Below are positions 1 to 8,761 of a DNA stretch of 64,000 bases, in pieces. The stretch is from assembly GCA_022711665.1 (NCBI GenBank), contig JAKLEN010000005.1, positions 64,261 to 128,260 on the forward strand, given 5' to 3'. The position numbers and the translations under genes were made by a program. Origin of the DNA: Acidobacteriota bacterium. GTDB lineage: Bacteria; Acidobacteriota; Aminicenantia; Aminicenantales; Saccharicenantaceae. The stretch's first letter is position 1, and every line of letters begins with the position of its first letter. The notes beneath the pieces are model-generated. The model searched no databases. It was not told where the DNA came from and saw only the letters and a program-made list of their open reading frames with translations.

Positions 1-3000
1 ACGAAGTGGCGGTCCTGCTGCGAGACGATCTTGGGGTAGTTCTCCTTGAAGAACAGCCGGTAGTTCTGGCCGATCTCGGCCGGGTCGACCGTCTCGTTGA
101 AGGTGTAGGTCCGGCCGGCCCGGTCCTGGAGGAAGGACTGGACGATGACCCGGCGCTCGCCTTCTTCGCCCTGGGTGACGACGTCCAGGCGCCGGTCGGG
201 CTCCATGCGCGGGAAGACCATGCGGCTGAAGACCAGGAGGTCGCGCTCGTCGTGCAGGGCCGACTGCAGGTCGGAGAGCTCGACCCGCTGCACGGCCGGC
301 TCGCCGAGGGCCGCGTTCATCCGGGCCAGCAGGCGGTCGAACAGGGTCTCGATCTTCTCGCTCCGGCCGGCGAAATACGTATGGCGGTAGAGATAGTAGC
401 GGACGATCTCGGGATAGCGGTCCAGGGCGTAGCGCCGGGCCAGGTCGAGGACCTTGCGCTCGCGGTCGCGCGGCGGGGCCAGGGGGTGGTCCTGCCGCCA
501 CTCCTGGTAGGCTTCGACGGCCGACTCGGCCGGCAGCGGGATGGCGTAGCTCCGGTCGAACTCGGCCCGGTAGCGCCTCAGCCGCACGGCCAGGTCCTCG
601 CCGGGGACGAGCGGCGCCGCGGTCCTTTCGAGGGCGGCCTGCAGGTCGGCGAAGAAGGCCGAGGCCTTGTCCCGGCCCAGGGCGTCGTAGGCGGCGTCGA
701 AGATCCAATCGAGGTCCAGCAGGTCCCGGGTCCAGGGATAGTTGGCCGAGGTCCGGCGGTAGAAGCCGTCGATCATCGGCCGGACGATCGAGAGCGGGCC
801 GGCCGAGGCGCGCCAGCCGTCGATCGAGGCCAGGAAGGTGTCGTCGCGGAACTCGAGTTCGGGCACGACGACGTTGACCGGCGAGATGCGGCCCGGCAGG
901 ACGCGGCGGCCGCTGGCCTGCCAGGCCCGGAAGAGGGCCGACATGGCCTCGACGAAGAGCTTGCGCCAGAGGGAAGGTGCGGGCAGGGGCCCGTCGGCCG
1001 CCCGCCGGCCGGCGGACTCGCGGATCTTCTCCCAGACGGTCAGGTCGCCGAGATGGCGCCAGGTCACGGCCCCCGTCCTCTCGTCGGTGGCGCCGAGCGG
1101 CGGCAGGACGCGCGGCCCGCCGGGCTGGTCCGCCAGGACGGCCGACCAGAGCCGCGTCTCGTGCTCGGCGCCGTCGCGGCGGCCCTCGGGCAGGACGAGC
1201 TTGAGGTCGTAATGGCGTCCGGCGGAGGTGTTGACGCTGATCCGGAAGGTCGTCCGGCGCGGCGCGTTGTAGATGCGCGAGACCCAGATGCCGTCCGGCG
1301 CGATCTCGGAAACCTCGAAGCTCTCGGCGCCGCAGGCCAGGCGGATCGAATCGCGCAGGAATCCCGGCAGGTCGAGGACGGCCCGGATGCGGCGCGCCTC
1401 GGCCGGGGTGACGCTGTCGTCGCACGTCGGCCGCGGCGGCCTGGCGGCGCCGGCCCGGCCCCGGAGCCGCTCGGCGTTCCGGCCGTAGTGGAGGATCATC
1501 CGGTCGAGCTCACGCTCGGCCGCGACGGTCAAGTGAGGGTCGGCCCGGTGCAGGGTCCAACTGGCCAGCTCGGCCCGGACCGGGCTGAAGAAGGACGGCT
1601 CGCGGATGCCCAGATCGGCGAGCAACCGGAAGATGCGCACGAACTGCTGCCGGCCGCTCTCGTCGACCGGCCAGGGCAACGTTTCCCGGTAGGCCCGGAG
1701 CCGGATCCTGAAGGCGTCGAGGCGGCCCCGTCCGAGGCTGGCGGAGACGATCTCGTCCATGCTCTCCCGGTTGAGGAAGGGCAGGCCCGAGCGGACGAAG
1801 GCCGCCGCCCCGCCCTGGCCGTAGTCGATGTCGGGATCGAAGAGAAGGAGGATGCGGTAAGCCCAGCAGCGCAGCTTCTCCCGGGGATGGCGGGCCAGGG
1901 CCCGGAGGCGGGCCCGGACGAGCTCCTCGGTCCGCAGAGGCGATTCGTAAAAGACCCGTTCGACCTCCGTGAGCAGCGTCCCGGGCGGCTCGTCGGCCGA
2001 GAAGAGAAGCTCGGACAGCCGGGCGTGCAGGCGGGCCAGGCCGGCGTCGCCGAGCTTGGGCGGGGCGGCGATCTCGCCGGCCGCGTAGGTCCGGGCCCGC
2101 CGCCGGGGCAGGGATATCCGGCCGGTGGCCGTGTCCAGCGGCAGGTCCCAGCCCTCCTTGACCGGGGCGAAGGCGGCCAGCGAGGGATTGCCGGCCCAGA
2201 GGGCGGGCTGGCGGGCGAACAGGCCCAGGTCGAGGATGCCGCCTTCGATCTCGTACTCGAGGTCGCCGACGAGCCAGAAGCGCTCGTCGGCGCCGCGCCG
2301 GAGCGGCAGGCGCAGGCCGCGGTTGAGGTCCTTGAGACCGTCGGGCTCGCGGACTATCTCGTCCTCGAGGATGCCCAGGTCGCGGAAGAACCAGAGCGGG
2401 ATGCGAACCCGCAGGCCCGGGCCGGCCAGGTCGACCGCCCGGCGCCGGTACAGGCCGTCGATGACCGGGGCGAAAGAGGCCTCGATGCGCTTGCGGTTGT
2501 AGGAGCTCTTGGCGGTCAGCTCGCCGCGCTCGGCGCTGAAGTCGCGGTCCAGGACGTCGAAGTTGACGACCCGCTCGTAGGGCGCCAGGCCCTCGTTGGC
2601 CGCGGTGACGATGCGGCGGTAGTACTCGCGGGCGTTCTCCCGCCCCAGGCCTTCGGCCAGGACGCGGTCGCGGTAGTCGGGGACGATGAACAGGACGTTG
2701 TAGGGCCGGCCGTCGCCGACGAGGAAGGTCCGCTTGATGCCGGGCACGCCGGCGAACTTGTCCTCGACCTTGCGCGGGGCCACGGTCTGGCCGCGGTTGT
2801 TCTTGTAGATGTCCTTGATCCGGTCGATGATCTGGTAGTAGCCGTTGGCCTGGCGCTCGAAGACGTCCCCGGTGGAGAACCAGTGGTCGTGCCCGGCGGC
2901 GCCGCCGGGGAAGGGGATGACGTCGCCCGGCCCCTTGTCCTCGAGGTAGCGGGCCACGTAATGGCCGCTGACCTGGAGCTCGCCCTCCGGGGTGAGCCGG

Positions 3001-4301
3001 GCCCGGATGCCCGGCAGAGGCAGGCCGTGCGAGCCGTCAATGTAGCCGCCCGGCGGCGTCATGGTGATGCCGCCGGTCGCCTCGGTCATGCCGAAGCCGC
3101 TCATCAGCTCGACGCCGTGGGCGATGAAGAAGCGGAAGACGCGCGGGTCGAGATAGCCGGCCGCCGACAGGCCCCACTTCAGGCGCGGCCCGACGATCTC
3201 CCGGACGATCGCCGTCGGATCGGCCTCCGGCGGGGCGGCGTCGATCCTCTCCAGGCATTTTTCGTGGAGCTGGGCCCAGCGGACCGGGACGCTGATGAAG
3301 CCGGTCGGCCGGACGGTGGGCAGCAGGCCGAACAGCGTCTCGGCCGAGGGATTGCCGGCGAAGGCGTAGGTGCCCCGCCAGAAGATCGCGCCCAGCATCT
3401 CGAGGTAGCGGCCGAAGGTGTGGTAGAGCGGCAGGAAGCTCAGGAAGACCTCGTCCGGGCCGACGGCCGGCAGGGCGGCGGCCCGGGCGAAACGCTTGGC
3501 GATCAGGTTGTAGATGGAGAACGAAACGCCCTTGGGCCGGCCCGTCGTGCCCGAGGTGTACATGACCGTGGCCACCTCGCCCGGACGGAACCGGCGGCGC
3601 TTCTCCAGCCGGGCGTCGATGTCGCGGGCGCCGAGCCGCTTGCAGAGCTCGGGCAGGAAGACGACCTCGCCGTCGTTCCGCAGGGCCGGATCGGAGACCA
3701 GGATCTGGAAGGGCCGGGCCGTCCGGCGGCGGGCCTCCTTGAGCAGGCCGAGGCGCTCGCGGTCGTTGGCCAGGGCCAGGCCGATGTCCAGGGCGTCGAA
3801 GATGCCGACGACGTTGTCCAGGCTGAAGTGGGGATTTAGCGGCGTGTCGAGGATGTCGTAGAACAGGCAGGCCAGGTCGGCGAAAGCGCCTTCGGGGTGG
3901 TTCTCGGCGTAGATGGCCAGGCGGGGCTCGCGACCGTCCCGGTCGGCCAGGAGGTGGAGGGCCGCGGCCGTCTCGCGGATGTGTCGGCCGGCGGCGTCGT
4001 AGGTCCAGACCCGGGGCGGGGAGAGGGCCATGTCCCGGAAGAGAACGCGGTCCGGGGCCTCCCGGAGCCGGTCCTCGAACAGGTCCCACAGGCCGTAGCC
4101 GGTGCGTTGAAGCAGGACGAATGAGGCCTCGGCCCAGCGGTCGAGGAGCTCCGTCGTCCCCAGTTCGCGCAGAAAGGCCGGGTCCGAGGAGCTGCGGAGG
4201 AAGGCCCGGGACTCGCTGCCGCCGGGTCCGCGCCCGGACGCCAAGCCGCGCTCGATCTTCTCCAGCAGCCCCCGGGCCGAGGAAGCGGAAGACCTTTTCA
4301 T
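1..4301 (-). CDS. AMP-binding acyl-CoA synthetase-like protein with long C-terminal extension (3' end outside window)
   Basis: The minus-strand frame is open from ATG 4301 to the window edge (over 1,430 codons, no stop). The first ~620 residues are an adenylate-forming ligase: the ATP/AMP signature MYTSGTTGRPKG is encoded near 3560-3525, followed by a GFGMTEATGG motif and an STGD..DRIKD region of the long-chain acyl-CoA ligase type, so it probably activates a fatty or other carboxylic acid. The remaining 800 or more residues do not belong to the ligase fold. A stretch encoded near 1250-850 reads like a degenerate kinase/phosphotransferase fold (YDLKLVLP, later ISPVNVVV and IDGW), which is inference. 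There is no clear Shine-Dalgarno and the -10 lies only 14 bp upstream of the ATG. The ligase call is firm; the extension is unassigned. Confidence 0.8.
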   Translation of the reverse strand, partial: MKRSSASSARGLLEKIERGLASGRGPGGSESRAFLRSSSDPAFLRELGTTELLDRWAEASFVLLQRTGYGLWDLFEDRLREAPDRVLFRDMALSPPRVWTYDAAGRHIRETAAALHLLADRDGREPRLAIYAENHPEGAFADLACLFYDILDTPLNPHFSLDNVVGIFDALDIGLALANDRERLGLLKEARRRTARPFQILVSDPALRNDGEVVFLPELCKRLGARDIDARLEKRRRFRPGEVATVMYTSGTTGRPKGVSFSIYNLIAKRFARAAALPAVGPDEVFLSFLPLYHTFGRYLEMLGAIFWRGTYAFAGNPSAETLFGLLPTVRPTGFISVPVRWAQLHEKCLERIDAAPPEADPTAIVREIVGPRLKWGLSAAGYLDPRVFRFFIAHGVELMSGFGMTEATGGITMTPPGGYIDGSHGLPLPGIRARLTPEGELQVSGHYVARYLEDKGPGDVIPFPGGAAGHDHWFSTGDVFERQANGYYQIIDRIKDIYKNNRGQTVAPRKVEDKFAGVPGIKRTFLVGDGRPYNVLFIVPDYRDRVLAEGLGRENAREYYRRIVTAANEGLAPYERVVNFDVLDRDFSAERGELTAKSSYNRKRIEASFAPVIDGLYRRRAVDLAGPGLRVRIPLWFFRDLGILEDEIVREPDGLKDLNRGLRLPLRRGADERFWLVGDLEYEIEGGILDLGLFARQPALWAGNPSLAAFAPVKEGWDLPLDTATGRISLPRRRARTYAAGEIAAPPKLGDAGLARLHARLSELLFSADEPPGTLLTEVERVFYESPLRTEELVRARLRALARHPREKLRCWAYRILLLFDPDIDYGQGGAAAFVRSGLPFLNRESMDEIVSASLGRGRLDAFRIRLRAYRETLPWPVDESGRQQFVRIFRLLADLGIREPSFFSPVRAELASWTLHRADPHLTVAAERELDRMILHYGRNAERLRGRAGAARPPRPTCDDSVTPAEARRIRAVLDLPGFLRDSIRLACGAESFEVSEIAPDGIWVSRIYNAPRRTTFRISVNTSAGRHYDLKLVLPEGRRDGAEHETRLWSAVLADQPGGPRVLPPLGATDERTGAVTWRHLGDLTVWEKIRESAGRRAADGPLPAPSLWRKLFVEAMSALFRAWQASGRRVLPGRISPVNVVVPELEFRDDTFLASIDGWRASAGPLSIVRPMIDGFYRRTSANYPWTRDLLDLDWIFDAAYDALGRDKASAFFADLQAALERTAAPLVPGEDLAVRLRRYRAEFDRSYAIPLPAESAVEAYQEWRQDHPLAPPRDRERKVLDLARRYALDRYPEIVRYYLYRHTYFAGRSEKIETLFDRLLARMNAALGEPAVQRVELSDLQSALHDERDLLVFSRMVFPRMEPDRRLDVVTQGEEGERRVIVQSFLQDRAGRTYTFNETVDPAEIGQNYRLFFKENYPKIVSQQDRHF

Positions 4302-4315
4302 GGGCGTCCCGGGAT

Positions 4316-4345
4316 ATTATATTTAAAGGCAGGCCACGGTCGCAA
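4316..4345 (-). promoter_or_regulatory. Sigma70-type promoter for the AMP-binding ligase gene
   Basis: On the minus strand TTGCGA (4345-4340) and a perfect TATAAT (4321-4316) are 18 bp apart. The predicted start of transcription falls only a few bases before ATG 4301, so the mRNA would be nearly leaderless, in line with the missing Shine-Dalgarno. Confidence 0.55.
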
Positions 4346-4386
4346 GCGGTTATTTCATGGACCAGTCCTTTTTAGGCAATTAGTAC

Positions 4387-4415
4387 TTGACAAAGGACAT
4401 AAAAACACTTATATA
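4387..4415 (+). promoter_or_regulatory. Sigma70 promoter of the GntR/glutamate mutase operon
   Basis: A perfect TTGACA at 4387-4392 is followed after 17 bp by TATATA at 4410-4415, upstream of the gntR start at 4460. The two GntR-type operators start right at the -10, so repressor binding would block initiation. Confidence 0.75.
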
Positions 4416-4447
4416 TGGTATAGTCCAAGTTGCCGTGGTACAGACCA
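4416..4447 (+). promoter_or_regulatory. Tandem GntR-type operators
   Basis: Two 12-bp near-palindromes, TGGTATAGTCCA (4416-4427) and TGGTACAGACCA (4436-4447), start 20 bp apart, about two helical turns, between the -10 and the gntR start codon. They resemble the TGGTNTAGACCA sites of the HutC/NagR/DasR branch of GntR regulators. Autoregulation by the adjacent GntR protein, and so control of the whole glutamate mutase operon, is the simplest reading. Confidence 0.65.
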
Positions 4448-4459
4448 TAAGGAGCGACC

Positions 4460-5464
4460 ATGGAAAATTTCAGGCTTGAGAAATTTCCAGGAGCCAAGCC
4501 GGCTTATCAACAGATCATATCTTTCATCGAGAAAGAGATCCAATCCGGCCGGCTCAAGCCGGGAGAAAAGCTCCCGGCCGAGCGCGACCTGGCCCAGGAG
4601 CTCCACACGGCCCGCGGCACGGTCAAGAAGGCCTACGAGGAGCTTGTCCGGCGCCGGCTCATCGAAGCCGCGCCCGGCCGCGGCAGCTTTGTCGCCCCCG
4701 AGCGCCACGCCCCGGCCGAGAGCCGCAAGGACAAGGCCCTGCGCCTCATCGACGAGGTCATCGACGAGATGGCCCGGCTGAAGTTCAACGCCAACGAGAT
4801 GCGCATCTTCTTCGATCTCCGCCTCCTCGGCCGCGAGGAGGAGCTCCAGAACCTGAACGTGGTCGCTGTCGACTGCAACCCCGAAGCCCTGGCCATCTTC
4901 GAGCGCCAGCTCCTCATCATCCCCCACATCAACCTGGCCAAGATGCTCGTCGACAACGTCCTGGCGGACCCGGCCGGCGCGGACCGGCTGCGCAGCTTCG
5001 ACCTCATCCTGACCACCACGGCCCATTTCCAGGAGGTCCTGGACCGCTTCCCCGACCTCCGGCCCAAGCTCGTCCAGGCCGCCGTGGCCCCGACCCGGGC
5101 CTCCATCATCGCCCTGGCCCGCCTGGCCCCCTCGCAGAAGATCGGGGTCGTCTGCGAGTCCAGGCGCTTCCTCGACATCATCCTGGACCACCTCCGGGCC
5201 TTCGACATCCCGGCCTCGTCCGTGGCCCCGCTCTTCTGGGCCGAGCTCGACCGGCTGGACGGCTTCCTGGCCGGCCTCGACGCCGTCATCATCCCGGCTG
5301 GCTATTCGCTGCAGAAGGGCCGGGAGCATCTGGCCGCCATCCAGGAATTCACCGAGCGCGGCGGCTCCATCATCGCCTTCGATTACCAGATCGAGCGCGG
5401 CTCGCTCCTCAACGTCGAGGAGCGGCTGCGGACCCTGCTCGACGAAGCCCGGCGGGGACTCTGA
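4460..5464 (+). CDS. GntR-family transcriptional regulator with unusual effector domain
   Basis: 334 aa. Residues ~10-80 are a GntR winged helix (YQQIISFIEKEIQSGRLKPG, then LPAERDLAQEL and ARGTVKKAYEEL). The remaining ~250 residues are not a recognisable FCD or UTRA domain. They look like an alpha/beta ligand domain (VVAVDCNPEALAIF, FDLILTTTAHF, KIGVVCESRRFLDII). The start has a good ribosome site (AAGGAG) and lies behind a strong promoter with two operators. The stop overlaps the start of the glutamate mutase small subunit gene, so the regulator is the first gene of the operon it very likely controls. The effector is unknown; glutamate or a pathway intermediate is a guess from context. Confidence 0.85.
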   Translation: MENFRLEKFPGAKPAYQQIISFIEKEIQSGRLKPGEKLPAERDLAQELHTARGTVKKAYEELVRRRLIEAAPGRGSFVAPERHAPAESRKDKALRLIDEVIDEMARLKFNANEMRIFFDLRLLGREEELQNLNVVAVDCNPEALAIFERQLLIIPHINLAKMLVDNVLADPAGADRLRSFDLILTTTAHFQEVLDRFPDLRPKLVQAAVAPTRASIIALARLAPSQKIGVVCESRRFLDIILDHLRAFDIPASSVAPLFWAELDRLDGFLAGLDAVIIPAGYSLQKGREHLAAIQEFTERGGSIIAFDYQIERGSLLNVEERLRTLLDEARRGL

Positions 5465-5886
5465 TGGACGCCCCCCGGATCGTGCTCGGAGTCATCGGGG
5501 CCGACTGCCACTCGGTCGGCAACAAGATCCTGGACGCTTACTTCACCGAGGCCGGCTTCCACGTCGTCAACCTCGGCGTCATGGTCAGCCAGGACGAGTT
5601 CCTCGACGCCGCCGTCGAGTCGAACGCCGACGCCATCCTCGTCTCGTCCCTCTACGGCCACGGCCTGATCGACTGCGAGGGCCTGCGCCAGAAGGCCGAC
5701 GAGCGCGGCCTCGACCGCGTCCTCCTCTACGTCGGCGGCAACCTGGTCGTCGGCAAGACCCCGTTCGAGGAGGTCGAGCGGAAGTTCAAGGCCATGGGCT
5801 TCGACCGGGTCTTCTCGCCCCAGGTGGACCTGGCCGACGTCGTCGTGATGCTCCGGCAGGACATCGCCGGGAGAAAGCAGGCCTGA
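5464..5886 (+). CDS. glmS: Glutamate mutase sigma (small, B12-binding) subunit
   Basis: 140 aa, the usual length for MutS/GlmS. It carries the base-off/His-on cobalamin motif DxHxxG at residues 14-19 (DCHSVG) and a Rossmann-like B12 domain (GLID and YVGGNLVVGK). With the epsilon subunit it forms adenosylcobalamin-dependent glutamate mutase, which converts L-glutamate to (2S,3S)-3-methylaspartate. Its start overlaps the gntR stop and its stop overlaps the glmL start by one base. Confidence 0.95.
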   Translation: MDAPRIVLGVIGADCHSVGNKILDAYFTEAGFHVVNLGVMVSQDEFLDAAVESNADAILVSSLYGHGLIDCEGLRQKADERGLDRVLLYVGGNLVVGKTPFEEVERKFKAMGFDRVFSPQVDLADVVVMLRQDIAGRKQA

Positions 5887-7298
5887 TGGCCGCGACGCCC
5901 CTCCTCTCGGTCGACATCGGCTCGACCTACACCAAGGGAGGACTCTTCCTCCTGGAAGGGGAGGAGCTGCGCTGCGCCGGCCGCCGGATCGTGCCGACCA
6001 CCGTCGACGACCTGGCCCAGGGTTTCTTCCGGGTCCGCCAGGCCGTCCTGGCCGGACACGCCGGAGCGGCCGGGCCCGCGGACGTGCCGGTCTACTGGTC
6101 CTCGTCGGCCCGGGGCGGGCTGAAGATCGCCGCCGTCGGGCTGACCCCCGACCTGACCCTGTCGGTCGCCCGCATGGCCGCCACCTCCGCCGGCGGCAAG
6201 ATCGTCCGGGCCTTCTCCTACGAGCTGGCCCCCGAGGACCTGGCCGAGCTGGAGGCCGTCGAGCCGGACATCATCCTGTTCACCGGGGGCACGGACGGCG
6301 GCAACTCCCGGGTCGTCCTGCACAACGCCGCCCGCCTGGCCGGGCTCGTCTCGCCGGCCGTCGTCCTCTACGCCGGCAACCGCAAGGTCCGGGACCAGGT
6401 CCTGGACCTGCTCCGGGGCCGCGACGTCGAGACGGCCGCCAACGTCATGCCCGAGGTCGGGACGATCGACATCGAGCCGGCCCGCGACGTCATCCGCCGC
6501 ATCTTCCTCGATCGCATCGTCGACGGCAAGGGCCTGTCCTCGGTCGTCGAGGCGACCGGCCGCGAGCCGCTGCCGACGCCGCTGGCCGTCTTCGAGCTGG
6601 TCCGGACGATCGCCGCCCGCGTCCCGGGATGGGAGGATTTCGCCCTCATCGACATGGGCGGGGCGACGACCGATTTCTACTCGCACACCAAGGCCTTCCA
6701 CGGCGGCGACTCGGTCATCCTGCGCGGCCTGCTCGAGCCGACGCTCAAGCGCACGGTCGAGGGCGACCTAGGCCTGCGGGTCTCGGCCGAAGCCCTCTAT
6801 CGCTCCGAATCGGCCTTCCTCGACTCGCGCCTGCGGGCCGCCGGGACGGACCCGGCCGCGCTCCGCGGCTATGTCGATGAAGTCAGCCGGCGGACCGACT
6901 ACCTGCCCGGCGACGGGACCGGCCGGGGCTTCGACCGCCTGCTGGCCGCCGCCTGCGTCCGGGCCGCTTCGCTGCGCCACGCCGGCGTCCTGCAGCGCGT
7001 CTTCACGCCCCAGGGCGGCTTCCAGGTCCAGCGGGGCAAGGACCTGCGCCGGGTCCGGCGCCTCGTCGGCTCGGGCGGCTACCTGGCCGGCCTGACCGAT
7101 CCCGCCATCCTGCTCGAGGCCTGTCCCACCGACGCCGACGACGTGGATACCCGGCATCTCGTCCCCGAGGCGCCGGCCTGCTACGCCGATGCCGAATATC
7201 TCATCCCCCTCCTGGGGAACCTGGCGGCGGACTTTCCCGGCGCGGCCGGCCGCGCCGCCGTCGCCGGCCTGAGGCCGCTCGGGCCGCGCACGAACTGA
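5886..7298 (+). CDS. glmL: Glutamate mutase MutL/GlmL (reactivating-factor-like ATPase)
   Basis: 470 aa of the ASKHA-fold MutL family that sits between the sigma and epsilon genes in clostridial glutamate mutase clusters. The N-terminus has the phosphate-binding DIGSTYTKGGLF motif, with GGTDGGN and DMGGATTDFYS as further ASKHA signatures. It is thought to exchange damaged cobalamin in the mutase, by analogy with diol dehydratase reactivases; that role is known for the family only by inference. The one-base overlap with glmS (TGATG) indicates translational coupling. Confidence 0.92.
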   Translation: MAATPLLSVDIGSTYTKGGLFLLEGEELRCAGRRIVPTTVDDLAQGFFRVRQAVLAGHAGAAGPADVPVYWSSSARGGLKIAAVGLTPDLTLSVARMAATSAGGKIVRAFSYELAPEDLAELEAVEPDIILFTGGTDGGNSRVVLHNAARLAGLVSPAVVLYAGNRKVRDQVLDLLRGRDVETAANVMPEVGTIDIEPARDVIRRIFLDRIVDGKGLSSVVEATGREPLPTPLAVFELVRTIAARVPGWEDFALIDMGGATTDFYSHTKAFHGGDSVILRGLLEPTLKRTVEGDLGLRVSAEALYRSESAFLDSRLRAAGTDPAALRGYVDEVSRRTDYLPGDGTGRGFDRLLAAACVRAASLRHAGVLQRVFTPQGGFQVQRGKDLRRVRRLVGSGGYLAGLTDPAILLEACPTDADDVDTRHLVPEAPACYADAEYLIPLLGNLAADFPGAAGRAAVAGLRPLGPRTN

Positions 7299-7309
7299 AG
7301 AGGATGACC

Positions 7310-8761
7310 ATGAAATATCATCGCCTGCCCTGGAAGGACTTCCTGGCCCAGCGCCAGACCGTCCTCGACTCCTGGCCGACCGGCCGCGAGGTGGCCGCCG
7401 TCGAAGACGGTTTGCGCTACCAGCGCGCCATCCCGGAAGGGAAGAACTTCGCCAAGGCCATGGCCCGGGCCAAGGCCGAGGGCCGGACCCTGATCCAGCC
7501 CCGGGCCGGCGTCGCCCTGATCGACGACCACATCCGCCTCCTCCGCTACCTCGAGACGGAAGGCACGGCCGACCTGCTGCCGACGACGATCGACGCCTAC
7601 ACCCGCCAGAACCGCTACGAGGAGGCCGCCCGCGGCATCGACAAATCCCGGGCCGCCGGTGTGTCGCTCCTCAACGGCTTCCCGGCCGTCAACCACGGCC
7701 GTGACGGCTGCCGCGCGGTCACCGAGGCCGTCACCCGGCCCACCCAGGTCCGCCACGGCACGCCCGACGCCCGCCTGCTGGCCGAGATCTCCCTGGCCGG
7801 CGGCTTCACCTCCTTCGAGGGCGGCGGCATCTCCTACAACATCCCCTACGCCAAGAAGGTCGAGGTGGGCAAGTCCCTGCGCGACTGGCAGTACGTCGAC
7901 CGCCTGGCCGGCTATTACCAGGAGAACGGCGTAACCATCAACCGCGAGCCCTTCGGCCCCCTGACCGGCACCCTGGTCCCACCCTTCATCTCGCACGCCA
8001 TCGCCATCCTCGAGGGCCTGCTGGCGCTCGAGCAGGGCGTCAAGTCGCTGACCCTCGGCTACGGCCAGGGGGGCAACGTCCTCCAGGACCTGGCCGCCCT
8101 GGCCTCGCTCCGCCAGCTGGCCGACGAGTACTTCCACCGGGCCGGCTTCACCGACTACGACCTGACGCTCGTCTTCCACCAGTGGATGGGCGGCTTCCCC
8201 GAAGACGAGGCCAAGGCCTTCTCGGTCATCAGCCTCGGCGCCTTCGTCGCCGGCGCGGCCCAGGTCGAGAAGACCATCGTCAAGTCGCCGCACGAGGCCA
8301 TGGGCATCCCGACCAAGGAGGCCAACGCCGCCGGGCTCAAGGCCACCCGCCAGGTCCTGAGCATGATGGCCGACCAGCGCATCGCCACCGACATGGCCGT
8401 CGTCCAGCGGGAGATCGAGCTCATCCGCCGCGAGGTCGGCGCGCTCCTGACGGCCGTGCTCGACGCCGCCGGCGACGATCTCGTCCAGGGCATCGTCCGG
8501 GCCTTCTCCGGCGGGCTCCTGGACGTCCCGTTCGCCCCGTCGATCTACAACAAGGGCAAGGTCCTGCCCATCCGCGACAACGAAGGCTATATCCGCCTCT
8601 TCGCCAAGGGGAACCTGCCCCTGGGCGAGGACATCATGTCTTACCACAAGGAGCGCCTCAGCGACCGCTCGAAGGCCGAGGGGCGCCCGGTCACCTTCCA
8701 GATGGTGACCGACGACATCTACGCCATCAGCAAAGGCAAACTCATCGGGAGGCCCAAATGA
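7310..8761 (+). CDS. glmE: Glutamate mutase epsilon (large, catalytic) subunit
   Basis: About 483 aa, the expected size for MutE/GlmE, whose TIM barrel holds the substrate and packs against the B12 of the small subunit. Recognisable blocks include LLNGFPAVNHG, FEGGGISYNIPYAK, SLTLGYGQGGNVLQDLAAL and VFHQWMGGFP. ATG 7310 is preferred to ATG 7304 because AGAGG lies at normal spacing from it; the difference is two residues. The stop overlaps the start of the next gene by four bases. Confidence 0.95.
   Translation: MKYHRLPWKDFLAQRQTVLDSWPTGREVAAVEDGLRYQRAIPEGKNFAKAMARAKAEGRTLIQPRAGVALIDDHIRLLRYLETEGTADLLPTTIDAYTRQNRYEEAARGIDKSRAAGVSLLNGFPAVNHGRDGCRAVTEAVTRPTQVRHGTPDARLLAEISLAGGFTSFEGGGISYNIPYAKKVEVGKSLRDWQYVDRLAGYYQENGVTINREPFGPLTGTLVPPFISHAIAILEGLLALEQGVKSLTLGYGQGGNVLQDLAALASLRQLADEYFHRAGFTDYDLTLVFHQWMGGFPEDEAKAFSVISLGAFVAGAAQVEKTIVKSPHEAMGIPTKEANAAGLKATRQVLSMMADQRIATDMAVVQREIELIRREVGALLTAVLDAAGDDLVQGIVRAFSGGLLDVPFAPSIYNKGKVLPIRDNEGYIRLFAKGNLPLGEDIMSYHKERLSDRSKAEGRPVTFQMVTDDIYAISKGKLIGRPK

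Noticed and set aside
6-3839. Plus-strand open frame of 1277 codons
   Set aside because: It is antisense to the AMP-binding ligase, which has clear motifs on the minus strand; the plus frame gives a low-complexity product rich in Gly, Ala, Asp, Glu and Val, typical of a GC-rich shadow.
8182-8757. Upstream extension of the methylaspartate ammonia-lyase frame
   Set aside because: It lies within glmE, is Arg/Gly/Pro-rich and lacks a ribosome site; the ATG at 8758 gives the canonical N-terminus.
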